Positions 49,484 to 58,286 are shown, numbered from the stretch's first letter. The stretch: DNA of 64,000 nt from Arthrobacter sp. Edens01 (GCF_001307035.1 NZ_LKIU01000002.1:417088-481087), one strand, 5' to 3'. Translations and numbers: made by a program. Notes: generated by a model from the letters alone, not told the origin.

Positions 49484-50527
49484 ATGACTTACACCCCTGC
49501 TCCGGACCGCTATGACTCCATGCCCTACCGCCGCGTTGGACGCAGCGGACTGCAGCTGCCGGCTGTGTCGCTGGGCCTGTGGCACAACTTCGGTGATGAC
49601 GTGCCGTTCGACAGGCAGCGCGCCATCCTGCGCCGGGCCTTCGACATGGGGGTGACCCACTTTGACCTGGCCAACAACTATGGTCCGCCGTTCGGAAGCG
49701 CTGAAACCAACTTCGGCCGGCACCTGAAGGACGACTTCCGGCCATTCCGGGATGAACTGATTATCTCGAGCAAGGCCGGCTATGACATGTGGCCCGGTCC
49801 TTACGGCAACTGGGGTTCGCGGAAGTACCTGCTGGCCAGCCTGGACCAGTCGCTGGAGCGGATGGGCCTGGACTACGTGGACATCTTCTACAGCCACCGG
49901 CCGGACCCCGAGACGCCGCTGGAAGAGACCATGGGAGCCCTGGATACGGCGGTCCGTTCCGGCAAAGCCCTTTACGCAGGCATTTCCTCCTACTCGGCCG
50001 AAAAGACGCTGGAGGCGGCGCGGATCCTGGGAGAGATGGGAACACCACTGCTGATCCACCAGCCGTCCTACTCCATGCTGAACCGGTGGGTGGAGCAGGG
50101 CGAACCGAACCTCCTCCAGGCGCTGGCCGAGACCGGCACCGGTTCAATCGCGTTCTCGCCGCTGGCCCAGGGCCTGCTCACGAACAAGTACCTGGGCGGG
50201 GTCCCGGAGAATTCACGTGCGGCTGCGGGCAAGTCGCTTGACCCCGCGCAGCTCTCGGAGGAGAACCTGGAACGGGTACGTGGACTCAACCGCATAGCGG
50301 AGGCCCGGAACCAGACCCTGGCCCAGATGGCCATCGCGTGGGTGCTGCGCCCGCAGCGGAACAGCTCGGTGACCTCGGCGCTGGTCGGCGCTTCCAGCGT
50401 CCGCCAGCTTGAAGACAGCGTCGGCGCGGTACAAAACCTTTCCTTCACGGACCAGGAACTTACGGACATCGACACGTTCGCCCAGGACTCGGACATCAAT
50501 CTCTGGGCTGCTGCCCTGAAGGCCTGA
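49484..50527 (+). CDS. Aldo/keto reductase, YghZ (glyceraldehyde-3-phosphate reductase) type
   Basis: A 347-residue NADPH-dependent reductase. Catalytic tetrad residues are seen in THFDLANNYG (Asp, Tyr), IISSKAGYDMW (Lys) and DIFYSHRPDP (His). The long loop GPYGNWGSRKYLLASLDQSLERMGLDYVDIFYSHRPD is typical of the Kv-beta/YghZ branch, which reduces L-glyceraldehyde-3-phosphate and toxic aldehydes such as methylglyoxal. Probably co-transcribed with the GNAT gene 8 nt downstream. Confidence 0.88.
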   Translation: MTYTPAPDRYDSMPYRRVGRSGLQLPAVSLGLWHNFGDDVPFDRQRAILRRAFDMGVTHFDLANNYGPPFGSAETNFGRHLKDDFRPFRDELIISSKAGYDMWPGPYGNWGSRKYLLASLDQSLERMGLDYVDIFYSHRPDPETPLEETMGALDTAVRSGKALYAGISSYSAEKTLEAARILGEMGTPLLIHQPSYSMLNRWVEQGEPNLLQALAETGTGSIAFSPLAQGLLTNKYLGGVPENSRAAAGKSLDPAQLSEENLERVRGLNRIAEARNQTLAQMAIAWVLRPQRNSSVTSALVGASSVRQLEDSVGAVQNLSFTDQELTDIDTFAQDSDINLWAAALKA

Positions 50528-50535
50528 GGAAATCC

Positions 50536-51042
50536 TTGGGGCTGAACATCCGCGAAGCGGAGCCCGGGGACTGGCCCGGGCTCTGGGAACTGATGGAACC
50601 AACTGTCCGCGCGGGCGAGACCTACTGCTGGGACCGGGACATGGAACAGGACGGGGCTCGGGAAACCTGGCTTGAGCCCCGTCCCGCCTATGTCTACGTC
50701 GCGGAGGAAGCCGGCAGGATCTTCGGCACCGCCCAGCTTCACCCAAACCGGGGCGGAGGCGGCAGCCATGTGGCGAACGCGTCCTTCATGACCGCTGCGG
50801 CTGCCACCGGACGCGGCGTTGCCCGGGCCCTGGCAGCTCATGTCCTGGAACAGGCTGCTGCCCAGGGCTACCTCGCCATGCAGTTCAACGCGGTGGTGGA
50901 GACCAATACCCGGGCGGTCGCCCTCTGGCAGTCACTGGGCTTCCAGATCCTGGCGACCGTTCCGCGTTCCTTTCGGCATCCTGTGCACGGCCTTACCGGC
51001 CTGCACATCATGCACAAGGACCTCGTCGACGGCGGCCGGTGA
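50536..51042 (+). CDS. GNAT family N-acetyltransferase
   Basis: A 168-residue GNAT fold: beta-strand start LNIREAEPGDWPGLWELMEPTVRAGETYCWD, acetyl-CoA-binding motif A FMTAAAATGRGVARALAAHVLEQA, and C-terminal NTRAVALWQSLGFQILATVPRSFRHP. It resembles phosphinothricin/aminoacyl-type acetyltransferases; the substrate cannot be told. TTG start at 50536 with GAGGAA in good position. It lies between the reductase and alr. Confidence 0.85.
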   Translation: MGLNIREAEPGDWPGLWELMEPTVRAGETYCWDRDMEQDGARETWLEPRPAYVYVAEEAGRIFGTAQLHPNRGGGGSHVANASFMTAAAATGRGVARALAAHVLEQAAAQGYLAMQFNAVVETNTRAVALWQSLGFQILATVPRSFRHPVHGLTGLHIMHKDLVDGGR

Positions 51043-51076
51043 TTCGTTGCCGGGCCGTCAGTGAAAGAATGGACCC

Positions 51077-52282
51077 GTGAATTACCTCGAAACTGTCCCT
51101 GCGGCGGAACGCAGCGCCGTCGTTGATCTTGCTGCTATCCGCCACAACGTCCGCCACCTCGCAGAAATCGCTAAGCCGGCCCGGCTCATGGCCGTCGTGA
51201 AAGCCGATGCCTACGGGCACGGTGCACTGGAGGTGGCCCGAGCAGCGCTCGACGCCGGTGCGGCATGGCTGGGAACTGCCCATATTTCCGAGGCACTGGC
51301 GCTGCGGACAGCAGGAATCACTGCTCCTATCGTGGCCTGGCTCCACACCGCGGACAGCGACTTCTCCGCCGCGGTAGCCGCGAACATAGACATTGGGGTG
51401 TCCGGCTGGGAACTTGACGCTGTAGTTGCCGCTGCCCGGGAACTCGAAGTCCCGGCCCGGGTCCATTTGAAGATTGATACCGGGCTCGGGCGCAACGGCT
51501 GCCCCGAAGAACTGTGGGAGTCCTTCGTGGGAGAGGCGCTGGCCTGGCAGGAAGAGGGACTGCTGCGCGTCGTCGGAATCTTCTCCCACCTGGCCGTGGC
51601 AGATGAGCCGCGCCGGACGGAAACCGACCAGCAGCTGCGGAAGTTCCGTGATGCCGTGGCCGTGGCGGAGGACGCCGGAGTCGACCACGAGGTCCGGCAC
51701 ATCGCCAACACCCCTGCCGTACTCTCACGGCCGGATTCGCACTTTGACCTGGTGCGGGTGGGGCTGGGCATGTACGGACTCTCCCCGTTCCCAGGACAGA
51801 GCGCGGCAGAGCTGGGGCTGATCCCGGCCATGACACTGAAGACAAGAATCGCCAACTGCAAGGAAGTACCAGCCGGACAGGGCGTGTCCTACGGGCTGCA
51901 CTACCGGACAGCGGCACCAACGACCCTGGCACTGGTGCCTGTCGGCTATGCCGACGGCATCCCGCGGGTTGCCACCGGAGGCCCCGTGATGGTGAACGGG
52001 GAAGTGTTCCCGGTAGTCGGGCGCATTGCCATGGACCAGATGGTCATTGATCTGGGCCGCACCGGGATTGCAGGAACGGCTGAGTCTTTCCTGGGGAAGG
52101 AAGCGGTGCTTTTCGGAGCTGCCGGCGCACCCAGCGTGGACGAATGGGCGCAGGCCGCGGGTTCCATCAACTACGAGATCATTACCAGGATCAGCGGCCG
52201 GGTGACCCGCAGCTATGTGGACTCGGAGGCCGGCAGTGCTGACGTTTCCCTCGACGCGGACTCCGAGGCAGTACTGCCGTGA
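51077..52282 (+). CDS. alr: Alanine racemase
   Basis: A 401-residue PLP enzyme making D-alanine for peptidoglycan. The PLP lysine is K42 in MAVVKADAYGHGALEVARAAL, the catalytic Tyr is in QGVSYGLHYRTA, and VGRIAMDQMVIDLG is the C-terminal signature. GTG start at 51077. The stop overlaps the tsaE GTG by 4 nt. The alr-tsaE pairing is widely conserved. Confidence 0.96.
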   Translation: MNYLETVPAAERSAVVDLAAIRHNVRHLAEIAKPARLMAVVKADAYGHGALEVARAALDAGAAWLGTAHISEALALRTAGITAPIVAWLHTADSDFSAAVAANIDIGVSGWELDAVVAAARELEVPARVHLKIDTGLGRNGCPEELWESFVGEALAWQEEGLLRVVGIFSHLAVADEPRRTETDQQLRKFRDAVAVAEDAGVDHEVRHIANTPAVLSRPDSHFDLVRVGLGMYGLSPFPGQSAAELGLIPAMTLKTRIANCKEVPAGQGVSYGLHYRTAAPTTLALVPVGYADGIPRVATGGPVMVNGEVFPVVGRIAMDQMVIDLGRTGIAGTAESFLGKEAVLFGAAGAPSVDEWAQAAGSINYEIITRISGRVTRSYVDSEAGSADVSLDADSEAVLP

Positions 52283-52824
52283 GTGCTGACGCCGCAGCTC
52301 CGGCCTGGGAGCACGAATACCGTACCTCCAGCGCTGCGCAGACCCGGGAACTGGCCCGCACACTCGGCGGTGCGCTGCGGGCAGGAGACCTGCTGCTCCT
52401 GACGGGAGAGCTGGGTGCTGGGAAGACCACTTTCACCCAGGGTCTGGGCGAAGGCCTGGGTGTACGGGCAGGGATCATTTCCCCCACATTTGTCCTGGTG
52501 CGCATTCATCCAGCGCTGGGCACCGGACCGGACCTGGTACACGTAGACGCCTATCGGCTGGGTTCACCGGCGGAAATCGACGACATCGATCTGGAGAACA
52601 CCATGGACACAGCCGTAACGGTGGTGGAGTGGGGACACGGACTCGTTGAGCATCTCTCTGAGAGCCGGCTTGAAATCACCCTGCTGCGTGCCACCGGGGG
52701 AGCATCGGGTGCAACCGGTGAACTGGTCACGGACTTCTCAGCGGAGGACGACGACGAGGAGCGGACCATCCGGATCGCCGGGTATGGTCCGCGCTGGGCT
52801 GAGGCGCCCGTGCCGGCTCCCTAA
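52279..52824 (+). CDS. tsaE: tRNA t6A biosynthesis ATPase TsaE
   Basis: A 181-residue P-loop protein. Walker A LLTGELGAGKTTFTQGLGEGLGV, then ISPTFVLVRIH and VHVDAYRLGSPAEIDDIDLE, and the WGH motif (VVEWGHGLVEHL). It partners TsaB and TsaD to make threonylcarbamoyladenosine in ANN-reading tRNAs. GTG start overlapping alr. Normally followed by tsaB; here about 3.2 kb of other genes intervene. Confidence 0.95.
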   Translation: MSADAAAPAWEHEYRTSSAAQTRELARTLGGALRAGDLLLLTGELGAGKTTFTQGLGEGLGVRAGIISPTFVLVRIHPALGTGPDLVHVDAYRLGSPAEIDDIDLENTMDTAVTVVEWGHGLVEHLSESRLEITLLRATGGASGATGELVTDFSAEDDDEERTIRIAGYGPRWAEAPVPAP

Positions 52825-52916
52825 CCCGGGCATGGGCAATGGGGAGTTCTCCCCATCGCGGGTGCAGCCGGGCGCAGATACGATAACCGGAACCGGACAG
52901 CGCTTTGGGGGAGGGT

Positions 52917-53231
52917 ATGGTCAGCTGGGACATTGACCTGGCAGCAGCACGATCGGTGGTGAACCGCACCGCCGACGAGGCCGCCAGCTTAGCCGATGCG
53001 GCGAGAAGCCTTCAGGAGGCGGCGGAGGGGGCGCAGGCTGCTGCAAGAAGCGCTGTGGTCGGGGATGCACTGAAGGCGGCGTACGAGGAATACGCCGGAC
53101 TGTTGATCGCTAACGCCAGGAAGCGGGCCGAGACCTCCTGCACGTCTCTTCACCAGGCACTGGACGCCTACCAGAATGCAGACTTTGATATGGCGGCGCG
53201 CGCCCAGGCAAACGCTGCGGCGGCGGGATGA
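52917..53231 (+). CDS. Small WXG100-like protein with a YxxxD motif
   Basis: A 104-residue, mostly helical, Ala-rich protein, MVSWDIDLAAARSVVNRTADEAASL onward. It is similar in build to DUF6507-type and WXG100 proteins encoded beside polymorphic toxins. A YxxxD sequence (Tyr85-Asp89, YQNAD) sits near the C-terminus, like the type VII secretion signal. ATG 52917 follows GGGGGAGGG; an upstream TTG at 52905 is less likely. It overlaps the next gene by 4 nt. Possibly a co-secreted partner or targeting factor of the downstream WXG protein. Confidence 0.65.
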   Translation: MVSWDIDLAAARSVVNRTADEAASLADAARSLQEAAEGAQAAARSAVVGDALKAAYEEYAGLLIANARKRAETSCTSLHQALDAYQNADFDMAARAQANAAAAG

Positions 53232-54397
53232 AGACGGTGGATTTTTCCTCACTTCCGGATTTTGCGGAGGCCGGGGAACTTGAACGCCAGGCAGAGCTGC
53301 TGGCCGCTGCCGGGACAGATGCCTCCGGCACCACCACGGCCTGCCGTGAAATATGGCAGGGTCTGGGCGCGGTGTACCGTGCCCCGGAAGCGCAGACCGC
53401 ATACGGTGCCTTCGACAAGGTCGAGGCATACGGTGACGAAGCCGGAACCGTCACGGGCTTGATCCGCACAGCCTTGGTGGAATTTGCCCGGGAGGCCAGG
53501 ACACTGAGGCGGCAGGCCGATGACCTGATTTCCCTTTCGGGCCAGTGCACTGCCCAGGCGGGAGCGGATGCAGACCCCGAAAGCCGTGCAGCCCAGATCG
53601 CATCGCTGCAGTTGCAGGTTCAGGAGATCTGCCGGAGCTACGCCGCAGCAGAGGCCCGGTGCGCTGACTCAATCCGGGCGGCAACCGGCTTGCTGCCGGA
53701 CAGCGGCATCCTTGGCAGCAGCGGATTCGGCACCACCACGTCCCTGGCAGACACCGTCCTGGAACATGTCCATCAGTCACAGCTGCACATTCGCCAAACC
53801 GTCGATGTCAGCGGTGATCTGGCCGCGGAGCTGCGTCTGGACAACATTCCGTACGAAGTCATGGACGGCGGCGTGCGCTACACCCGGTCTCCCTCCGGCA
53901 TCTTGATTCCCGTGGAACGGTCCGTGGACCTGACCCGGGTCCCGTTCCCGGCAGACGACTTTGCACGTCCGGGGCCTGAGCTGCGGCTCAATCCTGAGGC
54001 AGCGACTCCTCCTGCCTGGGCGCGTTGGGGCGGACGGGGTCTTTTTGTGCTGGATGCGGGTATAACCGCCTGGGACCAGGGCAGCGAACAGTACAACGCA
54101 GACAGGACCGAACATCCCGACTGGACTCCCGGGCAGCGGGCCCTGTCCGTCACCGAGAACGTGGCGATTGTTGGAGGCGCTTCCCTGGCAGGCGGTGCCG
54201 GAGGTGCCTGGGCCGGAGCAAAGGCCGGAGCCGTCGTCGGTGGTGTTGTTGGCAGCTGGTTCCCGGTGGTGGGAACGGCAGCCGGCGCGGTCGCAGGCGG
54301 TATCGTGGGTGGCATTGCCGGCGGCATCATAGGCAGCGGCGTCGGAGAAAAGATCGGAAAGAAGGCCAAGGACCTATGGGATTCATTCTGGGGCTGA
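53228..54397 (+). CDS. WXG-domain protein with glycine-zipper C-terminus (putative type VII effector)
   Basis: A 389-residue protein. Residues 1-150 are helical with a WxG turn (EIWQGLGAVYRAPEA, W43-G45) typical of WXG100/polymorphic-toxin leaders. A middle domain (about 190-265, LRLDNIPYEVMDGGVRYTRSPSGILIP) follows, then GRGLFVLDAGITAWDQGSEQYNADRTEHPDW. Residues about 316-377 are a dense glycine zipper (GGAWAGAKAGAVVGGVVG, then GGIVGGIAGGIIGSGVG). A basic tail ends WDSFWG. Such zippers insert into membranes, so a membrane-permeabilising effector is inferred. The C-terminal 22 nt overlap the next gene. No ESX core machinery is in the window. Confidence 0.65.
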   Translation: MKTVDFSSLPDFAEAGELERQAELLAAAGTDASGTTTACREIWQGLGAVYRAPEAQTAYGAFDKVEAYGDEAGTVTGLIRTALVEFAREARTLRRQADDLISLSGQCTAQAGADADPESRAAQIASLQLQVQEICRSYAAAEARCADSIRAATGLLPDSGILGSSGFGTTTSLADTVLEHVHQSQLHIRQTVDVSGDLAAELRLDNIPYEVMDGGVRYTRSPSGILIPVERSVDLTRVPFPADDFARPGPELRLNPEAATPPAWARWGGRGLFVLDAGITAWDQGSEQYNADRTEHPDWTPGQRALSVTENVAIVGGASLAGGAGGAWAGAKAGAVVGGVVGSWFPVVGTAAGAVAGGIVGGIAGGIIGSGVGEKIGKKAKDLWDSFWG

Positions 54398-54717
54398 TCC
54401 TGAGCCTTGTGGTGCTCACCATGGGGTGGCGCGCCTACACCGGCCGCTGGCGTACCTGGGTAGGCCACCCCGGCCTTCTGCCGAAGGTGAAGGCCTATCC
54501 CGCCCTGGGCATGCTCTACGGCGGCGTGGGGCTGCTGACCGGAACGCTGCTGTGGGATGTGGACGGCGACTCCCTGCCCAGGCCTCTCCTAGGAGTGCTG
54601 CTGGTACTCATGCTTGGCGGAATCTGGACCTTCCTCATGAGCCTGGTCTGGCTACCGCGCTTCATGCTTCCCCGGTGGGTCAAAATGGCCGAGAACGCTA
54701 TGGAACGGACAGCGTGA
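54376..54717 (+). CDS. Small integral membrane protein, candidate immunity protein
   Basis: A 113-residue protein with three hydrophobic segments: GFILGLILSLVVLTMGW, ALGMLYGGVGLLTGTLLW and LLGVLLVLMLGGIWTFLMSLVWLP, with a basic amphipathic end. ATG 54376 lies inside the last codons of the glycine-zipper gene, read in another frame. Short length, membrane location and immediate overlap with the putative pore-forming effector make an immunity role plausible, by inference only. I do not recognise the family. Confidence 0.6.
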   Translation: MGFILGLILSLVVLTMGWRAYTGRWRTWVGHPGLLPKVKAYPALGMLYGGVGLLTGTLLWDVDGDSLPRPLLGVLLVLMLGGIWTFLMSLVWLPRFMLPRWVKMAENAMERTA

Positions 54718-55163
54718 AACAAGCGGACGTCATCACCACAGATTCTGTGTGCATGCAGGTTCCGCCTGGTTGGGAAGCCAGCCGCGAGGGAACCGAGGCC
54801 CTGGTCCTGGCACCCCCAACCGGTGGCTTCCGCGCCAACCTGACCCTCCGAACGCGTCCGTTTGAGGGCACGGCGGGCCGGGCTGCAACCCAGGAGATCG
54901 CCGGTGTCCTTGCCGCGCTTGGATGCCCCCAGGTGCTCAGCTGGAACCTGTGGCCGTACGGCCAAGGCGCAGAGGGCCGCTGGATTGAGTACACCTATGA
55001 AACCTCGGAAGCGGTTCTGCACGTCCAGCAGTGGTTCCACCTCCGGGACGGTTTGCTTACCACCTGCACCGCCACATGCCGGACGTCTCAGCTTCCGGCC
55101 TATGACAACGACTTTTCAGCCATGGCCGGCAGCATCGAGGTAACGGACGGAAACAGGGGATGA
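54714..55163 (+). CDS. PsbP/LpqN-like protein of unknown role
   Basis: A 149-residue protein without signal peptide. The pattern VCMQVPPGWEASREGTEALVLAPPTGGFRANLTLRTRPFEG, then a helix and WIEYTYETSEAVLHVQQWFHLRDGLLTTCTATC, resembles the Mog1/PsbP-like fold of LpqN/DcrB proteins that often accompany type VII secretion loci. GTG 54714 overlaps the membrane protein's stop; the frame is open upstream but overlaps it. Its role may be as a chaperone or adaptor for the effector. The assignment is by fold impression. Confidence 0.5.
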   Translation: MKQADVITTDSVCMQVPPGWEASREGTEALVLAPPTGGFRANLTLRTRPFEGTAGRAATQEIAGVLAALGCPQVLSWNLWPYGQGAEGRWIEYTYETSEAVLHVQQWFHLRDGLLTTCTATCRTSQLPAYDNDFSAMAGSIEVTDGNRG

Positions 55164-55975
55164 GTGACTTTACCGCGGCAGAGCCGCGCCTTGAGCCTTT
55201 TGCCTCAGAGCAGGCAGCTGAACCGCTCGAAGCCCTTTCCGGGCTGGCGGCGAGCCAGGATTTCCGCTCTGAGGGCCCGTGGCTTTCACCGGGTGCCCAG
55301 GATGTGCTTCTCCTGCTGGGCAGGGGCGGCAGGCTGGGACGCTTCGGATTAGGCAGTGCGCAGGAGGGCTTGGCTGAGCTAGAGGCAGCAGGGTTGGCAA
55401 CGGGCAGGGGCCGGCTGACCGCCGAAGGAAGGCTTGTGGCTTCCCCGCTCGGCGGCACATCAGGCAGCGTGCAGTTCACCGCGGGCTGCGGCGGCGAAAA
55501 GTCGGCGTTCTACGGTGCGCTGGGCAGCGAAGGTGTCCTGGTGCTGGCCGGACCGTCATGTACCAGGCTGCGGATGGGGGGCCAAACAGAAACGGGTCGG
55601 CGTCAGGTCGATTTTCTGTCCCTCGACCAGTTTTTTCCCGCGCTCGCAGCATGGCTCGGCCTTGGACCTTCCTGGCTCCTGGATGCTGAGGCAAACATCT
55701 CCCCGGACGCAGTCCAGGCACGCATGTCCGGCGCATCCGGCACAGAGGTTCCCCTTCCCGAAGATGCGGGCGCGGCCGTGCGGAACATGTGGGAGCAGGA
55801 GTGGTTCGTCTGGCAGCAGGTTGGGGGTAGCACCGGCCTGCAAACCGGTATCCAGGCGGGGTCCGCGGGAACCTGGCAGCTGGTGAACAGCCCCGGGGGT
55901 CTGCTGCTGAAGCCCTGGCCCGCAGCGCAGGCCTACCGACGCCTGCTGCAGGCGGTCGGCGCCGAGCTGGCCTGA
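55160..55975 (+). CDS. Hypothetical protein, possible EspG- or winged-helix-like
   Basis: A 271-residue protein I cannot assign. Residues about 42-100 (LSPGAQDVLLLLGRGGRLGRFGLGSAQEGLAELEAAGLATGRGRLTAEGRLVASPL) have the helix-turn-wing look of a winged-helix domain. The rest is alpha/beta with FLSLDQFFPALAAWLGLGP and EQEWFVWQQVGG. Size and position at the end of a WXG cassette recall EspG-type chaperones. ATGA overlap with the previous gene. No signal peptide or membrane helix. Confidence 0.5.
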   Translation: MSDFTAAEPRLEPFASEQAAEPLEALSGLAASQDFRSEGPWLSPGAQDVLLLLGRGGRLGRFGLGSAQEGLAELEAAGLATGRGRLTAEGRLVASPLGGTSGSVQFTAGCGGEKSAFYGALGSEGVLVLAGPSCTRLRMGGQTETGRRQVDFLSLDQFFPALAAWLGLGPSWLLDAEANISPDAVQARMSGASGTEVPLPEDAGAAVRNMWEQEWFVWQQVGGSTGLQTGIQAGSAGTWQLVNSPGGLLLKPWPAAQAYRRLLQAVGAELA

Positions 55976-56025
55976 CCGTTTGTCCGGTCGTTGCCCTCCC
56001 GCACCAGGAACTGCGGGCAACGGCG

Positions 56026-56031
56026 TAAACT
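56026..56031 (+). promoter_or_regulatory. Candidate -10 of a leaderless tsaB promoter
   Basis: TAAACT at 56026-56031, 7 nt before GTG 56039. A new promoter here would let tsaB-rimI-tsaD be transcribed independently of the upstream cassette. -35 is weak. Confidence 0.5.
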
Positions 56032-56038
56032 GAACACC

Positions 56039-56707
56039 GTGCTTATCCTCGCCATCGACACCTCTGCCATAGCCAGTGCGGCACTACTCAACGGTGAGGG
56101 TGAAACGCTTGCGGCCTTCGCCACCGAGGACACCAAGTCCCATGCCGAGGTGCTGGCGCCGGGTATCCAGAAACTGCTGGCTGATGCCGGTGTTTCCGGG
56201 GGACAGATCGATGCGATAGTCACCGGGGTGGGTCCCGGGCCGTTCACAGGGCTGCGGTCGGGCATTGCGACCGCCCGGACACTGGCCTTTGCCTGGAACA
56301 AACCGCTGCACGGCCTCATGAGCCTGGATGCCATCGCCGTGGACGCGGCCCTGGATGCCTGGCGGGCCGGGGTGGATGAGTTCATTGTGGCCACAGACGC
56401 CCGGCGCAAAGAGGTCTACTGGGCCCGCTACCGCAGTACCGGCGGGACTGCGGAACTCCTCGATGGCCCGCATGTCAGCTCTCCGGCTGAGGTTCCGGGG
56501 CTGCCCGCCTACGGTGCAGGTGCAGGCCTCTACCCGGACGTGCTGCGCACGGTGCAGGACTTTGCCGGCGCCCAGCCGACGGCTGAAGCGCTGGGGCGCA
56601 CCGCCGTCGTACGCCTGGTTCGTGGTTTGGAGCTGCTTCCGGACCTGCCGCTCTACCTGCGCGAATCCGATGCGAAGGTGCCTGGCCCGCGGAAGCGCGC
56701 ACTGTGA
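56039..56707 (+). CDS. tsaB: tRNA t6A biosynthesis protein TsaB
   Basis: A 222-residue inactive ASKHA-fold partner of TsaD. It begins (M)LILAIDTSAIASAALLNG and contains SHAEVLAPGIQKLL, VTGVGPGPFTGLRSGIATARTLAF and TDARRKEVYWARY. The GTG at 56039 gives the family N-terminus; the open extension to 55991 is rejected. It overlaps rimI by 4 nt. Separated from its usual neighbour tsaE by the WXG cassette. Confidence 0.94.
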   Translation: MLILAIDTSAIASAALLNGEGETLAAFATEDTKSHAEVLAPGIQKLLADAGVSGGQIDAIVTGVGPGPFTGLRSGIATARTLAFAWNKPLHGLMSLDAIAVDAALDAWRAGVDEFIVATDARRKEVYWARYRSTGGTAELLDGPHVSSPAEVPGLPAYGAGAGLYPDVLRTVQDFAGAQPTAEALGRTAVVRLVRGLELLPDLPLYLRESDAKVPGPRKRAL

Positions 56708-57213
56708 GCGGGCAGCCCGCCGTGATCCGGGCGATGACCGAGGACGATATTCCTGCTGTGGACGCGCTGGAGAAGGCGATGTTCCCCGTCGATGCCTGGC
56801 CAACCGAAATGTTCTACGACGAACTGCACCAGCGGGATACCCGTTCCTACTATGTGGCCGAGGGGTCCGACGGCACAGTCATCGGATATGCCGGGCTGAT
56901 GTGTGTGCTGCCCATCGCCGATGTGCAGACCATTGCTGTGGACAGCGCCCATGAAGGTGCCGGCACAGGCTCCAGGCTTCTGGCTACCCTCCTTGATGAG
57001 GCAAAGCAGCGAGGTGCAGATGATGTGCTGCTCGAAGTGCGTGCCGACAATCCCCGGGCGCAGCGGCTTTACCGCTGGTTCGGCTTTGAACAGATCCATG
57101 TCCGTCCGCGCTATTACCGCGATGGAGCGGATGCTCTCATTATGCGGCTGGAGCTTTCCTCCTGGCACGGTGCTCCGGTGCGCGAATCCAACCCTGTGAA
57201 GGACGTCCAATGA
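56704..57213 (+). CDS. rimI: Ribosomal-protein-alanine N-acetyltransferase RimI
   Basis: A 169-residue [38 protein letters not shown], motif [26 protein letters not shown] and [23 protein letters not shown]. RimI acetylates the N-terminus of S18. It lies between tsaB and tsaD, the standard actinobacterial arrangement, with 4-nt overlaps on both sides. Confidence 0.93.
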   Translation: MSGQPAVIRAMTEDDIPAVDALEKAMFPVDAWPTEMFYDELHQRDTRSYYVAEGSDGTVIGYAGLMCVLPIADVQTIAVDSAHEGAGTGSRLLATLLDEAKQRGADDVLLEVRADNPRAQRLYRWFGFEQIHVRPRYYRDGADALIMRLELSSWHGAPVRESNPVKDVQ

Positions 57214-58286
57214 ACCGCACCGCTCCCTTGGTGCTTGGCATCGAATCCTCCTGTGACGAGACCGGCGTCGGTATTGTCCGCGGCGATACCCTGCTGACAA
57301 ATGCCGTGTCATCTTCCATGGAGGAGCATGTCCGCTTTGGTGGAGTCATTCCGGAGATCGCCTCCCGTGCCCATCTGGATGCCTTTGTCCCCACGCTGCG
57401 TCAGGCCCTGGACGAGGCCGGTGTGACGCTGGACGAGGTCGATGCGATTGCCGTGACTTCCGGTCCCGGTCTGGCCGGGGCATTGATGGTTGGTGTTTGC
57501 GCGGCGAAGGCTTTGGCTGTGGCCACGGGCAAACCGCTGTATGCCATCAATCATCTGGTGGCCCATGTGGGCGTTGGCGTTCTTGATGGTGGCGAACTTC
57601 CGGAGAACCTTGGTGCGTTGCTTGTTTCCGGCGGGCATACCGAGATCCTGCGGGTTGGGTCTTTGACCTCGGACGTTCAGCTGCTTGGTTCCACTATTGA
57701 TGATGCTGCCGGTGAGGCCTATGACAAGGTTGCCCGCATTCTGGGCCTGGGGTATCCAGGCGGCCCGGCTATCGACAAGCTTGCCCGGCAGGGGAATCCG
57801 AAGGCTATCCGTTTCCCCCGCGGACTGACACAGCCGAAGTACATGGGTACTGCCGAGGCTCCGGGTCCGCACCGGTATGACTGGTCCTTCTCCGGCTTGA
57901 AGACTGCTGTTGCCCGTTGTGTGGAGCAGTATGAGGCTGCCGGGCAGGAGCTTCCGGTTGCGGATATTGCTGCCTCGTTCCAGGACGCTGTTGTGGACGT
58001 GATTACTTCCAAGGCTGTTCTTGCGTGTACTGAGCAGGGGATTACGAACCTTCTGCTTGGCGGTGGTGTTGCTGCCAATTCCCGGCTTCGCGAGCTCACT
58101 GCGGAGCGTTGTGCTGCTGCCGGGATTTCGCTTCGTGTTCCTCCTATTCGTTTGTGTACTGACAACGGTGCGATGGTTGCTGCTTTGGGTGCGCAGATTG
58201 TCATGGCTGGTGGGCAGCCTTCCGGTGTGGACTTCACTCCGGATCCTTCGCAGCCTGTGACCAGCATTCACCTTCCTGCCGCCTAG
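57210..58286 (+). CDS. tsaD: tRNA N6-adenosine threonylcarbamoyltransferase TsaD
   Basis: A 358-residue ASKHA enzyme. [16 protein letters not shown] at the N-terminus, the metal-binding HLVAH ([12 protein letters not shown]), [38 protein letters not shown] and [13 protein letters not shown]. It transfers threonylcarbamoyl to A37. From about 57480 the codon use shifts to T-ending codons (GTT, GCT, CTT, GGT), unlike its neighbours. The protein is otherwise complete. Confidence 0.97.
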   Translation: MNRTAPLVLGIESSCDETGVGIVRGDTLLTNAVSSSMEEHVRFGGVIPEIASRAHLDAFVPTLRQALDEAGVTLDEVDAIAVTSGPGLAGALMVGVCAAKALAVATGKPLYAINHLVAHVGVGVLDGGELPENLGALLVSGGHTEILRVGSLTSDVQLLGSTIDDAAGEAYDKVARILGLGYPGGPAIDKLARQGNPKAIRFPRGLTQPKYMGTAEAPGPHRYDWSFSGLKTAVARCVEQYEAAGQELPVADIAASFQDAVVDVITSKAVLACTEQGITNLLLGGGVAANSRLRELTAERCAAAGISLRVPPIRLCTDNGAMVAALGAQIVMAGGQPSGVDFTPDPSQPVTSIHLPAA

